From contig JBITNC010000001.1 of the NCBI GenBank assembly GCA_050084985.1, positions 213,156,001 to 213,220,000 of the forward strand: a stretch of 64,000 bases of DNA, given 5' to 3'. The translations under genes were made by a program, and so were the position numbers. This DNA comes from Nageia nagi (Eukaryota > Pinophyta). Positions 21,301 to 34,860 of this stretch are shown here, piece after piece. The notes under the pieces are model-generated. The model was not told where the DNA came from and made no database searches. It saw only the letters and a list, made by a program, of their open reading frames with translations. Numbering within the stretch: the stretch's first letter is position 1; each line of letters begins with the position of its first letter.

Positions 21301-23104
21301 GGCAAACTGGAATGATAGCTGTGTGATATGACTAGGATCTTAGCACCATCTCTAAGTTGAGGTTAGATTGGTAGCTTTATATTTCAAGGAAGTTGAGGTT
21401 AGATTGGTAGTACGACTAAAGGAAATAAAAAAATAATCAATTTTCTCATTTTTTTATTAGATGTCAAAAATAGGGTCAGATGATGGTCTATGTATTAATG
21501 ATAATTGATTTCTACCAATGATGTGAAGAATAAGCACTTGGTGTTAAAATATAATTTCAATACTTTTGATTCAATGGTTAGGTAGAATAGTTTTTTATTT
21601 TCATGTCTAGGGTAGGTGCTTGGTAATTGTGCTAAGAAATGACACAATGGTTTTTTGAAAAAATGACTTCCATGTTAATGTCTAGAGTACACATTTATTC
21701 TCAAGATAAAATATGCTACCTAATGCTTCCAACTCATTTTGTGATAAAATATGTGATTATCTAAATTAATTATTTTTTGGATTTATATAAATTTTTATGG
21801 GTTTTTATTTTATTGAAAACAAATAAATTTTTCTGAATGTCTATTTTAAGGTGAAAAAATATAAATAATTTACTATTCAAAAATTGGCTAGTAACAATGG
21901 TTATGTTTGGGGATGAATTTCCTTATTAAATTAAAATATCATAGAATCTTTGGTTATTCCACAAAAATCAAAAATAAATGATTTTTTATCATGACTAGAA
22001 AAGACCTCAATTATAATGAATTTAGTATTATCTTGCTATTTAGATGTAGTGAATTCCTTTCTCCTATTTGAAATAAGTTAAGATAAAAATATGATGATAT
22101 ATTATAATAAGAAAGTAATTTTCAAAATTTTCTTTTACAAGGTTCTCATGGTATTCCCTTTTTATAACCCTTATATAATTCTTGTTAAAGATCATGAAGC
22201 TTAGTTAGATTATTTAATCGAGAAGACTATTTTGTCATGGCTTTTATTATGTATGATAGTGTGATACTTAGTCATCATTACTAATATTGAGTTTCAAATA
22301 TATCATTTTATATCATGATAATGATCCATTTTTGGTAATATAGTACTATGTATAGATTTACCCATAGACATCCTTGGTACCTATTCACACTATTCATTGC
22401 CACTACTCCTAGTCAAATGTCTATAGCCTTGGTCGGGATACCTTTAACTTTGAAATATTGCTCACACTACCAACAAGAATCTATAGCCCCAATGGAGTTA
22501 CTTAGAATCTCTAGGGTTTTAATTGAAACCAAATCAATTTAATATAGATCCTCCCATAATGTTCTATATCAATAAATTGAATTAAAAAATAAATAATCTT
22601 TCATCATCCTTACCCAACTTCAAACTCTCATAGCTGGACTCAAAGAAAGAAATAAATAATCTTTCTTCATTAGTTCTTTTTGAAAGAATAATCTAACTAT
22701 CCATATAGTGTTGATTATTCTTCAAGATCCACTTTGTAAGGGTGAGAATTCTTAGAAATTTTTAAGTGTTATTAATTATAAGATATCCTAAATTCCTTAT
22801 CATTGAGAATGATGAATTTCTCTTTGAAAATATTATCTCATAAAATATTTTCATCTTGATAAGTTTCTTACAAGGGAAAAGAATTGATTATGGTTTTAAC
22901 AAGAATTTAGTGTAAGGATAAGCTTTGATTAAATCTATTCATAATCATAACTCATGCTATTTGTTTTTAAATAACATAAGAAAAATACACCCTCTATTCT
23001 TGAACTTCAGTTTCAATCAGGTTTTTGAAGAGGATATCCTCAATCCTTTGTTCATTAATACTTCACAGAAAGAATTCCTTCAAGTGGCTAATATTATAGG
23101 GAAT
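21301..23104. other. No gene seen; probable decayed transposon sequence
   Basis: No long frame, domain or LTR is recognised. A short direct repeat around 'aaataaataatctttc' occurs near 22588 and 22656. On the minus strand this lies downstream of the H2 integrase and may include its 3' tail. Confidence 0.5.
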
Positions 23105-23880
23105 GGGAAAGAGATATGATTCACCATCATACATCTTATAGGTATTACCTAAGACCTTTTAAAAAACATTGTATGGTCCCAACCATAAAGAATCAAACCT
23201 TTTATCCTTACTCTTATCTTCGTGATGGCTATCTGCAAGCCAAACTTTATCACCCACTTTAAAATATTTATTGCAAGCATATTCATCAAAATATTTTTTT
23301 ATATTTTATTTCATTTTTAAAATTTTATTCTATATTTTGTTCTAGTTCAATTAGTTTAAGGTGTCTATTTATTAATAATTCTTGTTGTTCAATATTTTCC
23401 ATTAATTTTACATGGGATCTATATTGGAATAGGAAGGATGACTTCTCTACCATAAACCAGATAGAACAAAGAATATTTTTTGACTCTTTGAGTGTGATTC
23501 AATTTTCCCAAAGAGCAAAGTTCAACTTATTATACCAATTTCTCATGTTGAGATGAATAATTCTAGCAATAATTCTTCTTATATTTTTAATTTTTGACTA
23601 TGTAAGATTGTTTCCCTGAGGATAATAATTATATACCATTTGGATTTGGATATTTTACTCTAAAGAATGATTTTTCATTTCAAGAGAATCAAAACACCTA
23701 ACATTATCTTTGATGATGCTAATTGGAATACCAAATCTAGAGTAGATATTCTTCTTAAGAAAATCAATAACCACGCAAGAGGTAGTTGTAGGATAACTTC
23801 CACCAATTTGGTAAAATATTCAATGGTAGTAAGAATGAATGTATGACCTTTTCTTTTACAATGGTTTGATGGGTCCTATA
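23105..23880 (-). pseudogene. H2 integrase, core to C-terminus
   Basis: The minus strand gives 'YSRFGIPISIIKDN', then 'NYYPQGNN', 'NWYNKLNFALWENRITLKES', and a tail with 'KYFKVGDKVWLADSHHED' and 'DSLWLGPYNVF'. These are the end of the catalytic core, the helix region and the DNA-binding tail. T3 interrupts it at 23880, and the first part continues at 31691. Confidence 0.88.
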
Positions 23881-24693
23881 TGTTGATACCTAAAAGTGGT
23901 CCCCTTAATATGATCCCACTAAGGTGTAATATTACATACATTTTTTAATCACATTTTAACATATTATTACACATTTCTTAGGTTGTGTTCTTATTTTTAT
24001 GTTAGGTAAAATAGAAAACTTCAACCTTCTTACAAGGGGTCAAACGGTGATATCACATATAATATAAATATAAGTATCTCTAACCTGGGGAAATCATATC
24101 AAGATTACATCTTGATAGTTGATACCCTACACTTGGATGTTTCTAAATGCTACCTATTAAGATTAGAATATTGTTATCACTCAAACAAATATCTATCATC
24201 CACTTTCCTAATCATATGCTTAGTTTGACTAGTTAACACATATGATACCAAATTGTTTTTGCGAACCTCATTCTACTGAAATGCTAGCACCCATGCTAAA
24301 ATGCATGCCTACATTGAAGTGCATGCCCACTCTAAAGTGTGTGCCCATTCTAAAGTGCATACTCATGTTGAGCTCTAGGAAACTAGCACCTACACTGATA
24401 TCCTTCCTACTATTAGTTATGGCATTTTCATATCAAGCTCAATTATCTTTGATAAGTTCATCTTGCATAGATTTAACTTTGAGATAAGTAAGAACACATA
24501 GGTATTTATCCTACACTAGATTCCATCTCTTTAGTATGTGCATTAATTTTTGTATTCTTGATATCAATATAATTCATAACTTTGCTCCTATATTTATTTG
24601 AGTTATTTAGCTTAGATAATACATACTTAAATATTTATGTGTATTTAGTTTATTTAGGTCAAAACCTTAGGTGTACCAAAAAACATATCAACA
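23881..24693 (+). repeat. T3 5' LTR
   Basis: This LTR is 813 bp against 772 bp for the 3' LTR; part of the difference is the 18-bp minisatellite. TATA-like TATAAATATAAG lies near 24063. A perfect hairpin TATCAAGA-TTACA-TCTTGATA (24097-24117) follows and is also present in the 3' LTR (31134-31154). The primer site after it reads TATTGGTACCCACCAA. Confidence 0.9.
24296..24367 (+). repeat. 18-bp minisatellite, 4 copies in T3 5' LTR
   Basis: The units resemble CTAAAGTGCATGCCCATT. The 3' LTR has a single unit at 31336-31353, so the copy number changed in one LTR. Confidence 0.85.
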
Positions 24694-25159
24694 TATTGGT
24701 ACCCACCAATTTATAGCATTTTTTTTCTCTTAATTAGGGTTAGAATAAAAAGTTCTCTTGAACCTACCAATCTCTTTACATCAAGAATCATAGGGTTCTT
24801 GGTTGTATTTGATCAACGATTTTATGAGTATGATAGAAATAATAAATATTACTCCCAAAGTATTGAACAAATTAATGGTGATGCCTAAATTTTAAGCTCT
24901 TATAACAAAGGCATATACACCTACATCTCATATCAAAAGTCAAGCTAGCATGAACACACACATCAACATGGATACCACCATCAATGCCAACACTAAAAAT
25001 ATCACGAATACTAGTAACAATGCATCAAATTAAGAAACTTACACCACTAAGCAACTTAGATATCTTGAGTCCAAGGGAGAAAATTTTGAATTGGTACAAA
25101 TTGGATAGAGAATAAAGGTAGTCCTTTAAGCATGGAGATTTGCAATACACTCCTCATTG

Positions 25160-26160
25160 ATAAAGATAAGAATCCTAAATTCAAAAAAATCAATGGTGAG
25201 AGTAATCATATCATATATATTTAATATTTTGAGTACATTATGGAACATACATATGGTGTTAATGACCATTTAAAAGCAAAATATTTCCCTATGAGTTTAA
25301 CTGGTAAAGTTTGCGAGTGGTTTCATAGTTTGGAACTAGGTTTCATATCATTGTATTAGCAATTGAATGATCATTTCAAGGGTTATTTAAAATGTAATGT
25401 CAAGAAACTAGTTGATTTAATACATTTTATTCATTGCAAATAATGAAAAATAGAAAGGTTGGACAAGTTTTCCCCTAGATTTATGAAGCTTTGGAGGTCC
25501 ATTAAATAAAAGGTGGAAGAATACTTCATTGCAAAGATATTCCTTGATAACATTAATCCTATTCTTATTGAAAAAGGACTTGAGTATGTTAATGGTTCAT
25601 TTATGCATATGGTTAATTTTCTTATTGAAAATGAAAATTTTTTAGTAAGATCTAATTTGCTCAAATATACATCTTCTTCTTCCAACAAGGATTGTGATGG
25701 GAAACCTTACCATAAGAAGGATGATACTTCAATTAATGTAGTCAAATTGGTAATTTAAGATAAATCCAAAGATAGAAAATCAACCAAAGATATATATCCA
25801 TTACCAATAAATCCTAATCAAATGTTTAAGGAACATTTGGAAAAAGGTTTAATTAAATGAATCCAAGGAAAAGAATATGGACCTAATGATGAAAGGCATA
25901 TTTAGTATAGGGATATTCAATTTTGCAAATACCATCAAGTTAAATGGTATAATACAGCAAGTTGTTATGTTATAAGGAAGAGACTAAAACACTTGTTGGA
26001 TAGTGGAACAATCTCATATGAAAATGATGTGCTTAAAGTCAAATCTCAAGACCTACCTTCCATTAACATGGTAAATATGATTTTTTATGATGATAATGGT
26101 GAACCATTTGATTTTAATAATGAATTCAATACAAAGCAAGAGCTAGATATAAAATCATAT
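25160..26160 (+). pseudogene. T3 gag
   Basis: Gag core pieces include 'CEWFHSLE'-like sequence near 25310 and 'DHFKGYFKCNVKKLVDL', then the long open piece 25513-25758. A zinc-knuckle-like CKYHQVKWYNTASC lies at 25924-25965. Its second His is Tyr here and the Gly before it is Trp, so zinc binding would be lost. Stops and shifts are frequent. Confidence 0.8.
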
Positions 26161-26339
26161 TTAAAATAAACATGCAACGTAACAAAAAGATCAAAGAAAG
26201 GTATTCCTAACACAATTTCTAATACAAAGAGATATATTCTAAAACTTCTCTTAAGGAAAAGAAGAAAGATGAATACAAAAAGAATATTCTACAAAATATA
26301 TGGAATACTAATGCTAAAATCAGTTTCCTTAAGTTATTT

Positions 26340-26906
26340 GAAACATCTTAAGAGTATATAATGGCATTATTTGAACTCCTTAGTAGCATTGATGTTAATA
26401 CTGACATTCCAACTAGCTCATTGGTAGGAATTATTGGTTGTTTCAAGAATGTTAAAACATTTACTGAAGATTCATTTGTAGATGGTGGTGTAGGTTTGAA
26501 TATTTTCTCTATTGAATTCCTCAAAAAATTTGATAATAAGTTGATGCCTAAGTTTGTAATAAATAAGTACAAAATCATAGGTTATAACAATGATAGTAAA
26601 GCATGTGTTGATTATATCATGTTACCTATTCAATTGTAAACAAAGATACTAGAAGTGATGATATATATCCTAGATAAGAAGCTTCCATATGACATTCCTC
26701 TTGGGATACCATGGATACATACGATGAGGTGCATACCATATACATTGCATAGGTTGACTAAATTTAATCATAATGGATATGAATTTATAGTTGAAGTAGT
26801 AGAAGAAAATCCAAACATAATTGCAAAAATTGGGAACACCATAGTTCCTTACATAAATGTGGAATTCCATGAGTATAATGATGAAGATAGTGATGAAGAT
26901 GAATAA
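26340..26906 (+). pseudogene. T3 retropepsin
   Basis: The active-site region 'FVDGGVGLNIFSIEFLKKF' has its Asp codon at 26481. 'YDIPLGIPWIHTMRC' is the LLGRPWIH-type strand near 26690. The two parts are open at 26361-26639 and 26655-26906 and are separated by one stop (TAA at 26637). The protease would cleave the Gag-Pol polyprotein. An acidic tail follows. Confidence 0.85.
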
Positions 26907-26999
26907 GATAATAGTAAAATCATGTAGTTGTAAAAATAAATAAGTATTGACACATATATCACTAATCATAAGGTTATTAAATATGACATCATAAGCTTT

Positions 27000-28080
27000 A
27001 GCAGAAGGCAAAAATCAAATGATGACCAGCATCTATGCCAACCTCAATGCTCGTGCTACCCTCACTAATACAAATGTAGCCTAGATAAACATAAATTAGA
27101 ATAAGATTATGTAAAGATAATATTATACAACACAAACACCTTAGAGTCATAATAATATTATGATACAAGTAACAAAAAGTGTTTGGCCTATGTTAAGATT
27201 AACAAAAAGGTAAGATAAATGAGATTTCATGCACCATTGATACCTCAATACATGGAAGACATAAAATACAAGGGTAAAATTCTTGGAAGGAATAAATAGG
27301 GAATCAAAGAGTTACCTACAAAAATATTTGAATAAAAAAAAGAAAGGAATGACCTAGGATCAAAGAAGGCAATTCAAAATAATCTAGTCTCATATAGCAA
27401 TGATGAAGAATTAGAGATAAAATCAAAGGCATAATTAATCAACATGGTTGAGCTAGTACTAATAAATAAGGATAAATCACCTTAGAAGGTTCATGCTTGT
27501 GCTAATACCAACATCTATGCTAGCCTCAACACCCATGCTATGAACACAGATAGTAATTCCTCTTATCCCATAATTGATACAATAGTTTCCAAGATTGTTA
27601 ATGTATTTGAAATAGATGATGTGCTTATGAACACATTGGAGGCAATATTATATTTCAAACCATTTCATCCCAAGAGGTAAGGTACAATCATTTATCATCC
27701 TAATGCCTACTTTGGAGAGGATATGGAGAATATAATAGATTATTCCCTGCTACAGTAGCCTACCTTTTTCTTTCATTACATAGGAGTAAGCTAGATAGCT
27801 AGGGATGTGTGTGTGATATTCTTTCTCTTATTACATAATAGTATTAGGGGAATTGCCTAACATATCTCAACCTAATGATGAGATACCATGGTAGAACAAG
27901 AATCCTATTAAGATAAATATTGGTACATAAGAAGTGTCATAGATTGTTCAAATTAGAATGCAAATCATTAGGGAAGATAAATACGAATATCAATAATTCT
28001 TAACAAAATTTAAGGACATATTTACTTTGGAATATAGTGATATGATAGGGTTAAACCCATCCTTTATTAATCATAATCTA
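27000..28080 (+). other. T3 linker between protease and RT
   Basis: No domain is recognised. Two related patches of 'accaacatctatgc' type (27029-27060, 27505-27540) resemble the LTR minisatellite words. The RT-proximal part 'FLTKFKDIFTLEYSDM' (about 28000) is the usual linker before RT. Confidence 0.6.
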
Positions 28081-29110
28081 GAAGTATAGGAAGATTCCAA
28101 ACCTATAAAATAGAAAAGAATACCAATGCACCCAAAACATTCTTTGATAGTTAAGAAAGAAATCAATAAGTTTCATAAGGCATGAATCATTTTACCATTT
28201 GATTACTCACATTGCTTGGCTAACATTATTCTAGATTTGAAACCAAATAGAGAAATTAAGTATTGTCTAGGTTTTAGAGACTTAAATAAGGTTTTCCCAA
28301 AGGATAACATTCCTTTGCCACACATTGACATAATTATGAATTCAATTGTAGGAAATGAGTTTTTTTTCTTTCATGGATGATTTCTCAAGATACAATTAGA
28401 TAAAAATAAATAAAGAAGATTGGCATAAGAGAGCATTCACCACATATTAAATAACATTTTGTTGGTTAGTCATGCCTTTTGGCCTCAAAAATATGGGGAA
28501 AACATACCAAAGAGCTATGGTAACTATGTTTCATGACCTCATCCATAAATTAGTTAAAATATATGTAGATAATATTCTTGCTGAATCAACTAAGAAAGAA
28601 AATCATTTAAAGGAATTAAGAGTCATTTTTGAATGAATGAGATAATTTAAATTAAACCTAAATCCTAAGAAGTGTATTTTTGGGATATCTAGTGGTAAGT
28701 TGTTTGGCTATATTGTATATAGAAGAGAAATAGAAATAGACCCTAAAAAGGTTAAAGTTATAACGGATATGCCTCCACCAATGAATATCAAAAAACTAAG
28801 AAGTCTACAAGAGAAGTTACAAGCAATCAAAAGATTCATGGCTTAGTTAGCAGATAGAATAACTCCATTCTCTTATTTGATCAAGAAAGGAAACAAGTTT
28901 ATATGGACCAAGGAGTGTCAAAAATAATTTGAGTATATCAAATTTTACTTGCTCAATCTTCCTATTTTACAGCTAGTTGATCATACTAAATCTCTATATT
29001 TCTATGTCTTAGCTACAAGCAATGCTATTGGAATAGTCCTTTTGCAACTTGATAAAGAAAATAAGAAGAGGATTGTGCATTATTTATCTAATATACTACA
29101 AAATGTATAA
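28081..29110 (+). pseudogene. T3 reverse transcriptase and first RNase H
   Basis: RT opens with 'KKEINKFHKA' and continues with 'FRDLNKVFPKDNIPLPHIDI'. The catalytic motif at 28562-28573 reads YVDN, so the last Asp is lost and the enzyme would be dead even without the stops. RNase H follows from about 28850, with 'LDKENKKRIVHYLSNIL' near 29050. Confidence 0.82.
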
Positions 29111-29329
29111 ATAAACTACACACAAAATGAGAAGTTATGTTATGTAATAATTTACACCACACATAAATTGAGGCACTACATGATCACCAATACTACTTTC
29201 ATTGTAGCTTAGGTTGATCCATTGAAGTACTTGTTATCAAAACCATAGTTGTAAGGAAGTTAAACCAAATGGATAATAGATTTACAATAATTTTATCTTC
29301 TATATACACATCAAAAGGAATTTAAAGGA

Positions 29330-29745
29330 TAGGTTATAGTGGATATGCTTGCAGTAACACATGGACACTATTCTTTAATGGCTTCAAATATTTACAAGGG
29401 ATTGGGTTAGGGATTATTCTAGTATCTCCTGAAGGTGGTATGATTCCTATGGCCTGCAATTTAAATTTTAAATACACTAACAACATGATTGAGTATGAAG
29501 CTTTGGTCTTAAGACTAAAGGTAGCAATCAATCTTGGAATCAATTAGTTGAAAGTTTATAGTGACTCATAACTTGTCATCAATCAAATAAAGGATGATAA
29601 ATTGTAGGCATATAAGAAATTAGTTGCTTTGATGATTCAAAGAGGATTTACATAGATTCAATTTGAAAATATTTCAAGAAATAATAACATATTCATAAAT
29701 ACAATGGCTAATGTGGATTCTTTAACATCTATCTTAGTTGAAGAT
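29330..29745 (+). pseudogene. T3 second RNase H (aRNH)
   Basis: 'LASPEGGMIPMACNLNFKYT'-like sequence leads to 'NNMIEYEALVLRLKVAINLG' and 'VINQIKDDKL'. This is the plant-type RNase H of Tat elements, placed after the RT-linked RNase H. It is disrupted by stops and by one shift. Confidence 0.8.
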
Positions 29746-29799
29746 GAGGAAATTATTATCAAAACAAATAGTCTTAGATACTATTATTTTCTGTATGAT

Positions 29800-30918
29800 G
29801 ATGATTACCAAGGGTTATTTAAGAAAGAATAACTCATATGTGTTATTCTTCCATTACATGAATGGTATGTTGACATCTATAACTACCTAAAGCAAGGAAA
29901 GATTCTAGATTCATGTCAATCCAAGTTCTTCAAATGATTACTAGATTGCATGGCTACAAGGTATGTCATTATTGGTGATATTCTTTACAAAAGATCATTC
30001 AATGGTACTTTTATTAAATATCTAAATGAAATTGAAGTAACTAAAACTATGGAACAAGTATATGATAGTGTAAATTGATGACATTTCAATGGTAAAGTTA
30101 TCTTTCATAAACTCCTTAGACTAGGATATTATTGAACTTCTATGGAAAAGGATTGCATCTTACATGTTAAGAAATATCAAAAACATGCTAAGTTGAAATA
30201 GGCTCCTTCAAGTTAGTTAGCCACAATGGTCTCTCCTTGGGCTTTTGCTATTTGGGATTTGGATTTAATAGGAGTTATCAATCCTAAATCTAATGAGATA
30301 CACAAATTCATTTTAGTTACTACTAAATACTTTAAAAAATAGGTTGAATTTGTACCATTAAGATCATATAAAGGTTATCAAATTATGAAATTCATAATTG
30401 AGAACATTATCACAAGATTTGGTGTTCCATCTCATGTAATCATGGATAATGAAAATAATTTTAGGAACAAACAAGGGAATTTTGCAAGAATTTCAAAATC
30501 AAACAAAGGTTTTCATCAACAATTTATCCATAAGGAAATGGACAAGCAAAAGTAGCTAACAAAATTATTGTCAACATTTTGTGTAAAAATATCAAGAAAT
30601 CTCATAGGGATTAGAATTCATAGCTTATATGTGCATTTTGGGCATATAGAACAAGTATTTACATACATTTGGTGTTGTTATCTCTCTCATTTTTAAGTTT
30701 TATTCTTTATTCTTTGTTAATTCTACTTCATGCAAGCCATTGCATATCACAACCAAGGCAAAGAGGTGCCAATATACATCATCATTACTTGATGATTTGG
30801 ATAGTTCTACAACTAAACTAGGGAAGTATCAAATTTTTCATCTCTTTCCATTTACTTACTTTGCAAGCATTATGTCATTACAAAATTCATTCTCATTATA
30901 CTTACAAAGTGGGACATG
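29800..30918 (+). pseudogene. T3 integrase, C-terminus deleted, and 3' tail
   Basis: The zinc domain ('FHKLLRLGYYWTSMEKD'-like, near 30100), core start 'SPWAFAIWDLDLIG' (about 30235) and 'NIITRFGVPSHVIMDN' (about 30410) are visible. The 'CAFWAYRTSIYIH' helix is near 30635. After that integrase homology stops, and non-coding sequence runs to the tract ACAAAGTGGGACATG before the LTR. The C-terminal tail is missing. Confidence 0.8.
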
Positions 30919-31690
30919 TGTTGACACTAAAATTGGTCCCCTGAAGATGGTCCCACTTAGGTGTAATATTACATATATATTTTAGTAATGTTTTATCATA
31001 TTTCACATATTTATCAAGTTGTTTTATTATTTTTATGTTATGTATACCAGGATGGCTTCAACCTTCTTACAAGGGTTCAAATGGTGATATCACACCTGAT
31101 ATAAATGTAAGTATCTCTAACTTAGGGAAAGCATATCAAGATTACATCTTGATAGTCAATACCCTACACTTGGGTGTTTGTAAATTCTACCTATTGAGAT
31201 TGGAATCTTGTTATCACTTAAGTGAATATATGTCATCCACTATAATGATCATATGCTTGGTTTGACTTGTCCACACATCTACTATTACCGATCATTTTTG
31301 GTGGACCTCATTCTAATGGAATGCTAACATCCACACTAAATTGTGCACCCATGTTAAGCTCTAGGAACCTAGCATCCATGCTAAGATTGTTTCCATTTTT
31401 GGTCACAGGGTTCACACATCAAGGTCACCTCTCTTCGACAAGCTCATCCTACATAGATTTGACTTCGATACAAGTAAGAACACATAAGTATTTATCTTAC
31501 ACTTGATTCCATATTTTTAGTGCATGCATTCATTTTTATATTCTTGAAATAAATATAATTCATAACTTTTCTCCTATTATTCATATATGTTTGTTCGAGT
31601 TATTTAGCTTAGGTAATACATATGTAAATGTTTATGTGCATTTTGTTCATTTAGACTAAAACCCTAGGTGTACCAAAATGCATATCAACA
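30919..31690 (+). repeat. T3 3' LTR
   Basis: The LTR starts TGTTGACACT and ends CATATCAACA. The hairpin is conserved at 31134-31154. It has one minisatellite unit, against four in the 5' LTR. Confidence 0.92.
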
Positions 31691-32006
31691 CTATGAATTA
31701 CATTCCCCACTTAGTGAAGGGTGCATCAACTATTATTAGTTTAAGAGGAGTGATCCTAAACTACTATTTTCTTGTAAACCTTTGGCAATCTAGATAACTA
31801 CGAACATATTCATTACAATCTTGAAACATGATTAACCAATAATATCGAGCCCTAATTATCTTATATGTAGTAGTGGTTGGGGTGCAGTACCCTTGACATA
31901 CTCCATCATGGAATTATTTAAGTATTTTTAGAATCTAATTATTTTCCACTCATCTTAATAATATACCATAAAAAAAATTCCTAAAAAGAACACCATCATG
32001 AAAATA
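31691..32006 (-). pseudogene. H2 integrase zinc-binding domain and core start
   Basis: The minus strand reads 'ILKEFHDGVC' (with one stop), 'TTTTYKIIRARYYWLIMFQD', 'EYVRSYLDCQRFTRK'. This is an H2C2 zinc domain with both Cys preserved. Then comes 'APFTKWGM'-like core start near 31700. It continues at 23880 and, on the other side, at 50751. Confidence 0.88.
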
Positions 32007-33490
32007 TGTAATGTCCCTATTTTCTAGGTATTTTTTCCATTTCACCTTTGATAAATTGGAACATAAATTTAGGAGTGTTTAGGCTATTTTTGTATAATTT
32101 GATCAAAATGATGTAAATTCCACTTAGAGACTTAATAAAGCTCTAATTATAGAATAAATTTTCCTTTTATTTATTTATTTATTTTTATTTTACTTATTTT
32201 CCAAAATTCCAATAAATGTTGTATTTGTGATACCAAGGCCACTATAAGTATAAATCTAATATTAGTATCATTAAATGAGGTGTTGCATATTTTACCCTTG
32301 ATGATTGTAATATTAGAACTAAATATATCTCTATTCATTAGTTCTCCCCTCTTTGAGGTAGAGCATCCCCCTAGGTGATTGCATTGACTACAAGGTCATT
32401 TGGAGCTCTAAGGATGGACATGGCACTTTGAACTAGGTGTTGATAATATTGAGGAAAGTAGACAACCCTAGAGCATGGATGTTGGGAATGGAAGCATCCC
32501 AATACCTCATGTTGGTCTTTCTAAGCAAATGTACTGATGGCACTAATCATGAGGTGCTTCATTATCATCCCCTCTTGGATGTTTGCATTCCTAGGTCTTG
32601 GATGCAATTTCACTTATCCTAAGGCTTCCCATCTTGGATGTTACATATATGAGCACATAGATCACATCTCTCCTCCATTAGATCATCTCAATGCAATATC
32701 AAAGGATCATCACTCTCACTTATAAAAGGAGAACTCATAGCCATTATGAGATATGTTGAATTTGATTACTAACCCTTTATTTCAAATTGAGTGGAGACTC
32801 TATCTTAGCAACTAGTGGGTGACCTACATTTGAGGTATCAAGGGGATAAGAGGATACCCTTGAACTTAGTCTAGCCATATTAAGAGGAATGTTGTTGGTT
32901 CCATCACTATTACTATAGAGGAGACCTAGTATTGCCTCATTGCTTCTAGGATTTGTGAGGCCTTAGAGCCATATGAAATAACCCTATAGGAGGCACTCTT
33001 GATACAAACTCCATAGGTTGAAAAAAATACTATAATTGCACTTTATTATTATCAAAATATTACTATTTATCTCTTTATGTTTGGACATTAGATTTGGAAG
33101 CATCATTGCATTATTGAATTGCTATTTTTTCTTCTTGGTTGCAATGTTGGATTTGGAGTGCTATTTTTATTATTTAGTTCATGTTTTGGCTCTCCAATTG
33201 GGACATTAGGTTTTTGGAGGTATTTTACTTTGTTAGTTTATCATTTTTATACCTAACTAATTCATTAGAATATTTAAGATATTGCATGTTCGATTGGTAT
33301 AATTATTAACCATAACTAGTTGTTGGGGTATTGAGTATTTTTGGATTATCATTGCTAAATTTATCTTTCTTAGCAAGTTGTTAGAATATTTGTGCATATC
33401 TAATCTTGTTTGGAATAATTTATAAGCTAGAAGCCAAATGTCCCTCTCTTAGGGCACATTTTAAGAGTGAGCCCAAAAATAGCTCTTCAT
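32007..33490 (+). repeat. K1 5' LTR
   Basis: The LTR starts TGTAATGTCCC, a start shared with K2. TATA box TATAAAAGG lies at 32721-32729. The right 600 bp match 1-640, and all of it matches the split 3' LTR. Confidence 0.9.
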
Positions 33491-33491
33491 A

Positions 33492-33506
33492 GTGGTATTA
33501 GAGCCT
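33492..33506 (+). promoter_or_regulatory. K1 primer binding site, Met-initiator tRNA
   Basis: GTGGTATTAGAGCC is one change from TGGTATCAGAGCC, the complement of plant initiator tRNA-Met. It lies directly after the LTR. Confidence 0.85.
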
Positions 33507-34079
33507 TGATTGTACCATCCAGTTAGGAATCAAGGGCATCATTCATAGAGGGTTCAAGTTAGAGCTAAAGAGATATTAAATATTGGGATACCCACATCAT
33601 AGTTGTATCACACATGGGATATTTGCTAAAGTGAAGTTGAAGATCTTGCCCTTGTTGTTGGGTAAGAGTTGAGGAGTTGCTACTGAAGGTGATTATTGAT
33701 GGAGTTGGAGGATATGAAGAAGACTCATTATGATATTATGTAATATCATAGTGCTATTTAAATATATTTCTTATTATCTTACTAAAGAGTGGAGTTAACC
33801 TAGCATCATAGTAATCATTTTGAAGGAGTTCTAGAGGATTTGGACACTTAGAGCAAGTCATTAAGGATCTTGGAGCCCTATCTCATCCTTATGGCAAGTC
33901 ATTGGGTATATCTTGGCCTTAATTTGAATTTTGAAGCTTTGAGGAGGCTATTTTACCTTAAAAAGGTACATTTAAAAAAAAATTACATATTTCATTTCAA
34001 GTTGAATTTCATTTTCAATTTACTTTTGAATTCGAGGAAGGAATAAGGATTATTTGGAGGGACTGAGCCATCTAGGGCT
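33507..34079 (+). other. K1 leader, no gene seen
   Basis: Non-coding leader. I see no gag start or other motif. Confidence 0.5.
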
Positions 34080-34860
34080 AGACATTGATGTTTTGGGAGC
34101 TATTTTGTAGCTCATTCAGCATTTTAAGGGTCATTTAGGTAGAATGTTGATATTCTAAGGGCATTTTAGTGCCTAAGGTTCATTTTGGGATCATAATAAG
34201 TTAGATGTATTTTAAGATTGTTTTTATATTTAATGTTGCATTCTAGGAGCATTTAAGCTTAGACATTACATTTCTAGGTCATTAGAGGTTGAACGTTGCA
34301 CCACTAAGGATATTTTTAAGCTTAGATTCACATTTTAAGCTCTTTGGTAGATAGACATTAGAATTTTGAGTTCTTTTTTGAGGTTCATATTGCATTATGA
34401 GTTTACCGTAAGGAAGATGTTGGTACATAAGATGAATTTTAAGATCCATTATACATTTTGAGATCATTTGAGGCCAAATGTTGGCATATTGAAGCTTTTT
34501 TAGGGGATATTTCTATATTTTTAAGGTCCCATAAGCTAGATGTTAGAAATTTTAAGGTATTCTCAAATATTAGGTTGTATTTTAGGTCTATCCTAAAGTG
34601 GATGTTGATATTTTGAGGAGAATTCCTAAGGTTGATATACATTTCAAGAACATTTTAAGGCAAGCATGGTAAATTAAGACATATTTTGGAGTTATTTTGG
34701 CTCTCCAAGGGAATTTAGGATCAAACATTGGAATTTTAGAAGAGTTTTTGGGCTTTTTGTTGCATTTCATAATTACTAGATGAAAGACATTAAGATATTT
34801 ATAAGTTTTTAAAAACCTTTATTGTATTTTGTAGACACTTGAAGAAGGATGTTGGCTTGT
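34080..34860 (+). repeat. Degenerate 50-60 bp tandem array in K1
   Basis: Recurrent blocks of the form 'gatgttggaattttaagg' plus 'cattttgaggtcattttagg' run through this stretch with heavy divergence. The minus-strand ORFs here are repeat by-products. Confidence 0.6.

Larger units (their letters stand above)
23881..31690 (+). mobile_element. T3, Tat-type LTR retrotransposon
   Basis: LTRs at 23881-24693 and 30919-31690 start TGTTGA and end CATATCAACA. The flanks are CTATA on the left and CTATG on the right. Inside are gag, protease, RT, RNase H, aRNH and an integrase that lacks its C-terminal part. It sits in the integrase of H2. All frames are broken. Confidence 0.92.

Noticed and set aside
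32734-32750. CTCATA-GCCAT-TATGAG hairpin in the K1 LTR as part of the conserved leader hairpin
   Set aside because: It lies about 5 bp after the TATA box, so probably upstream of the transcript start, and it is broken in the 3' LTR.
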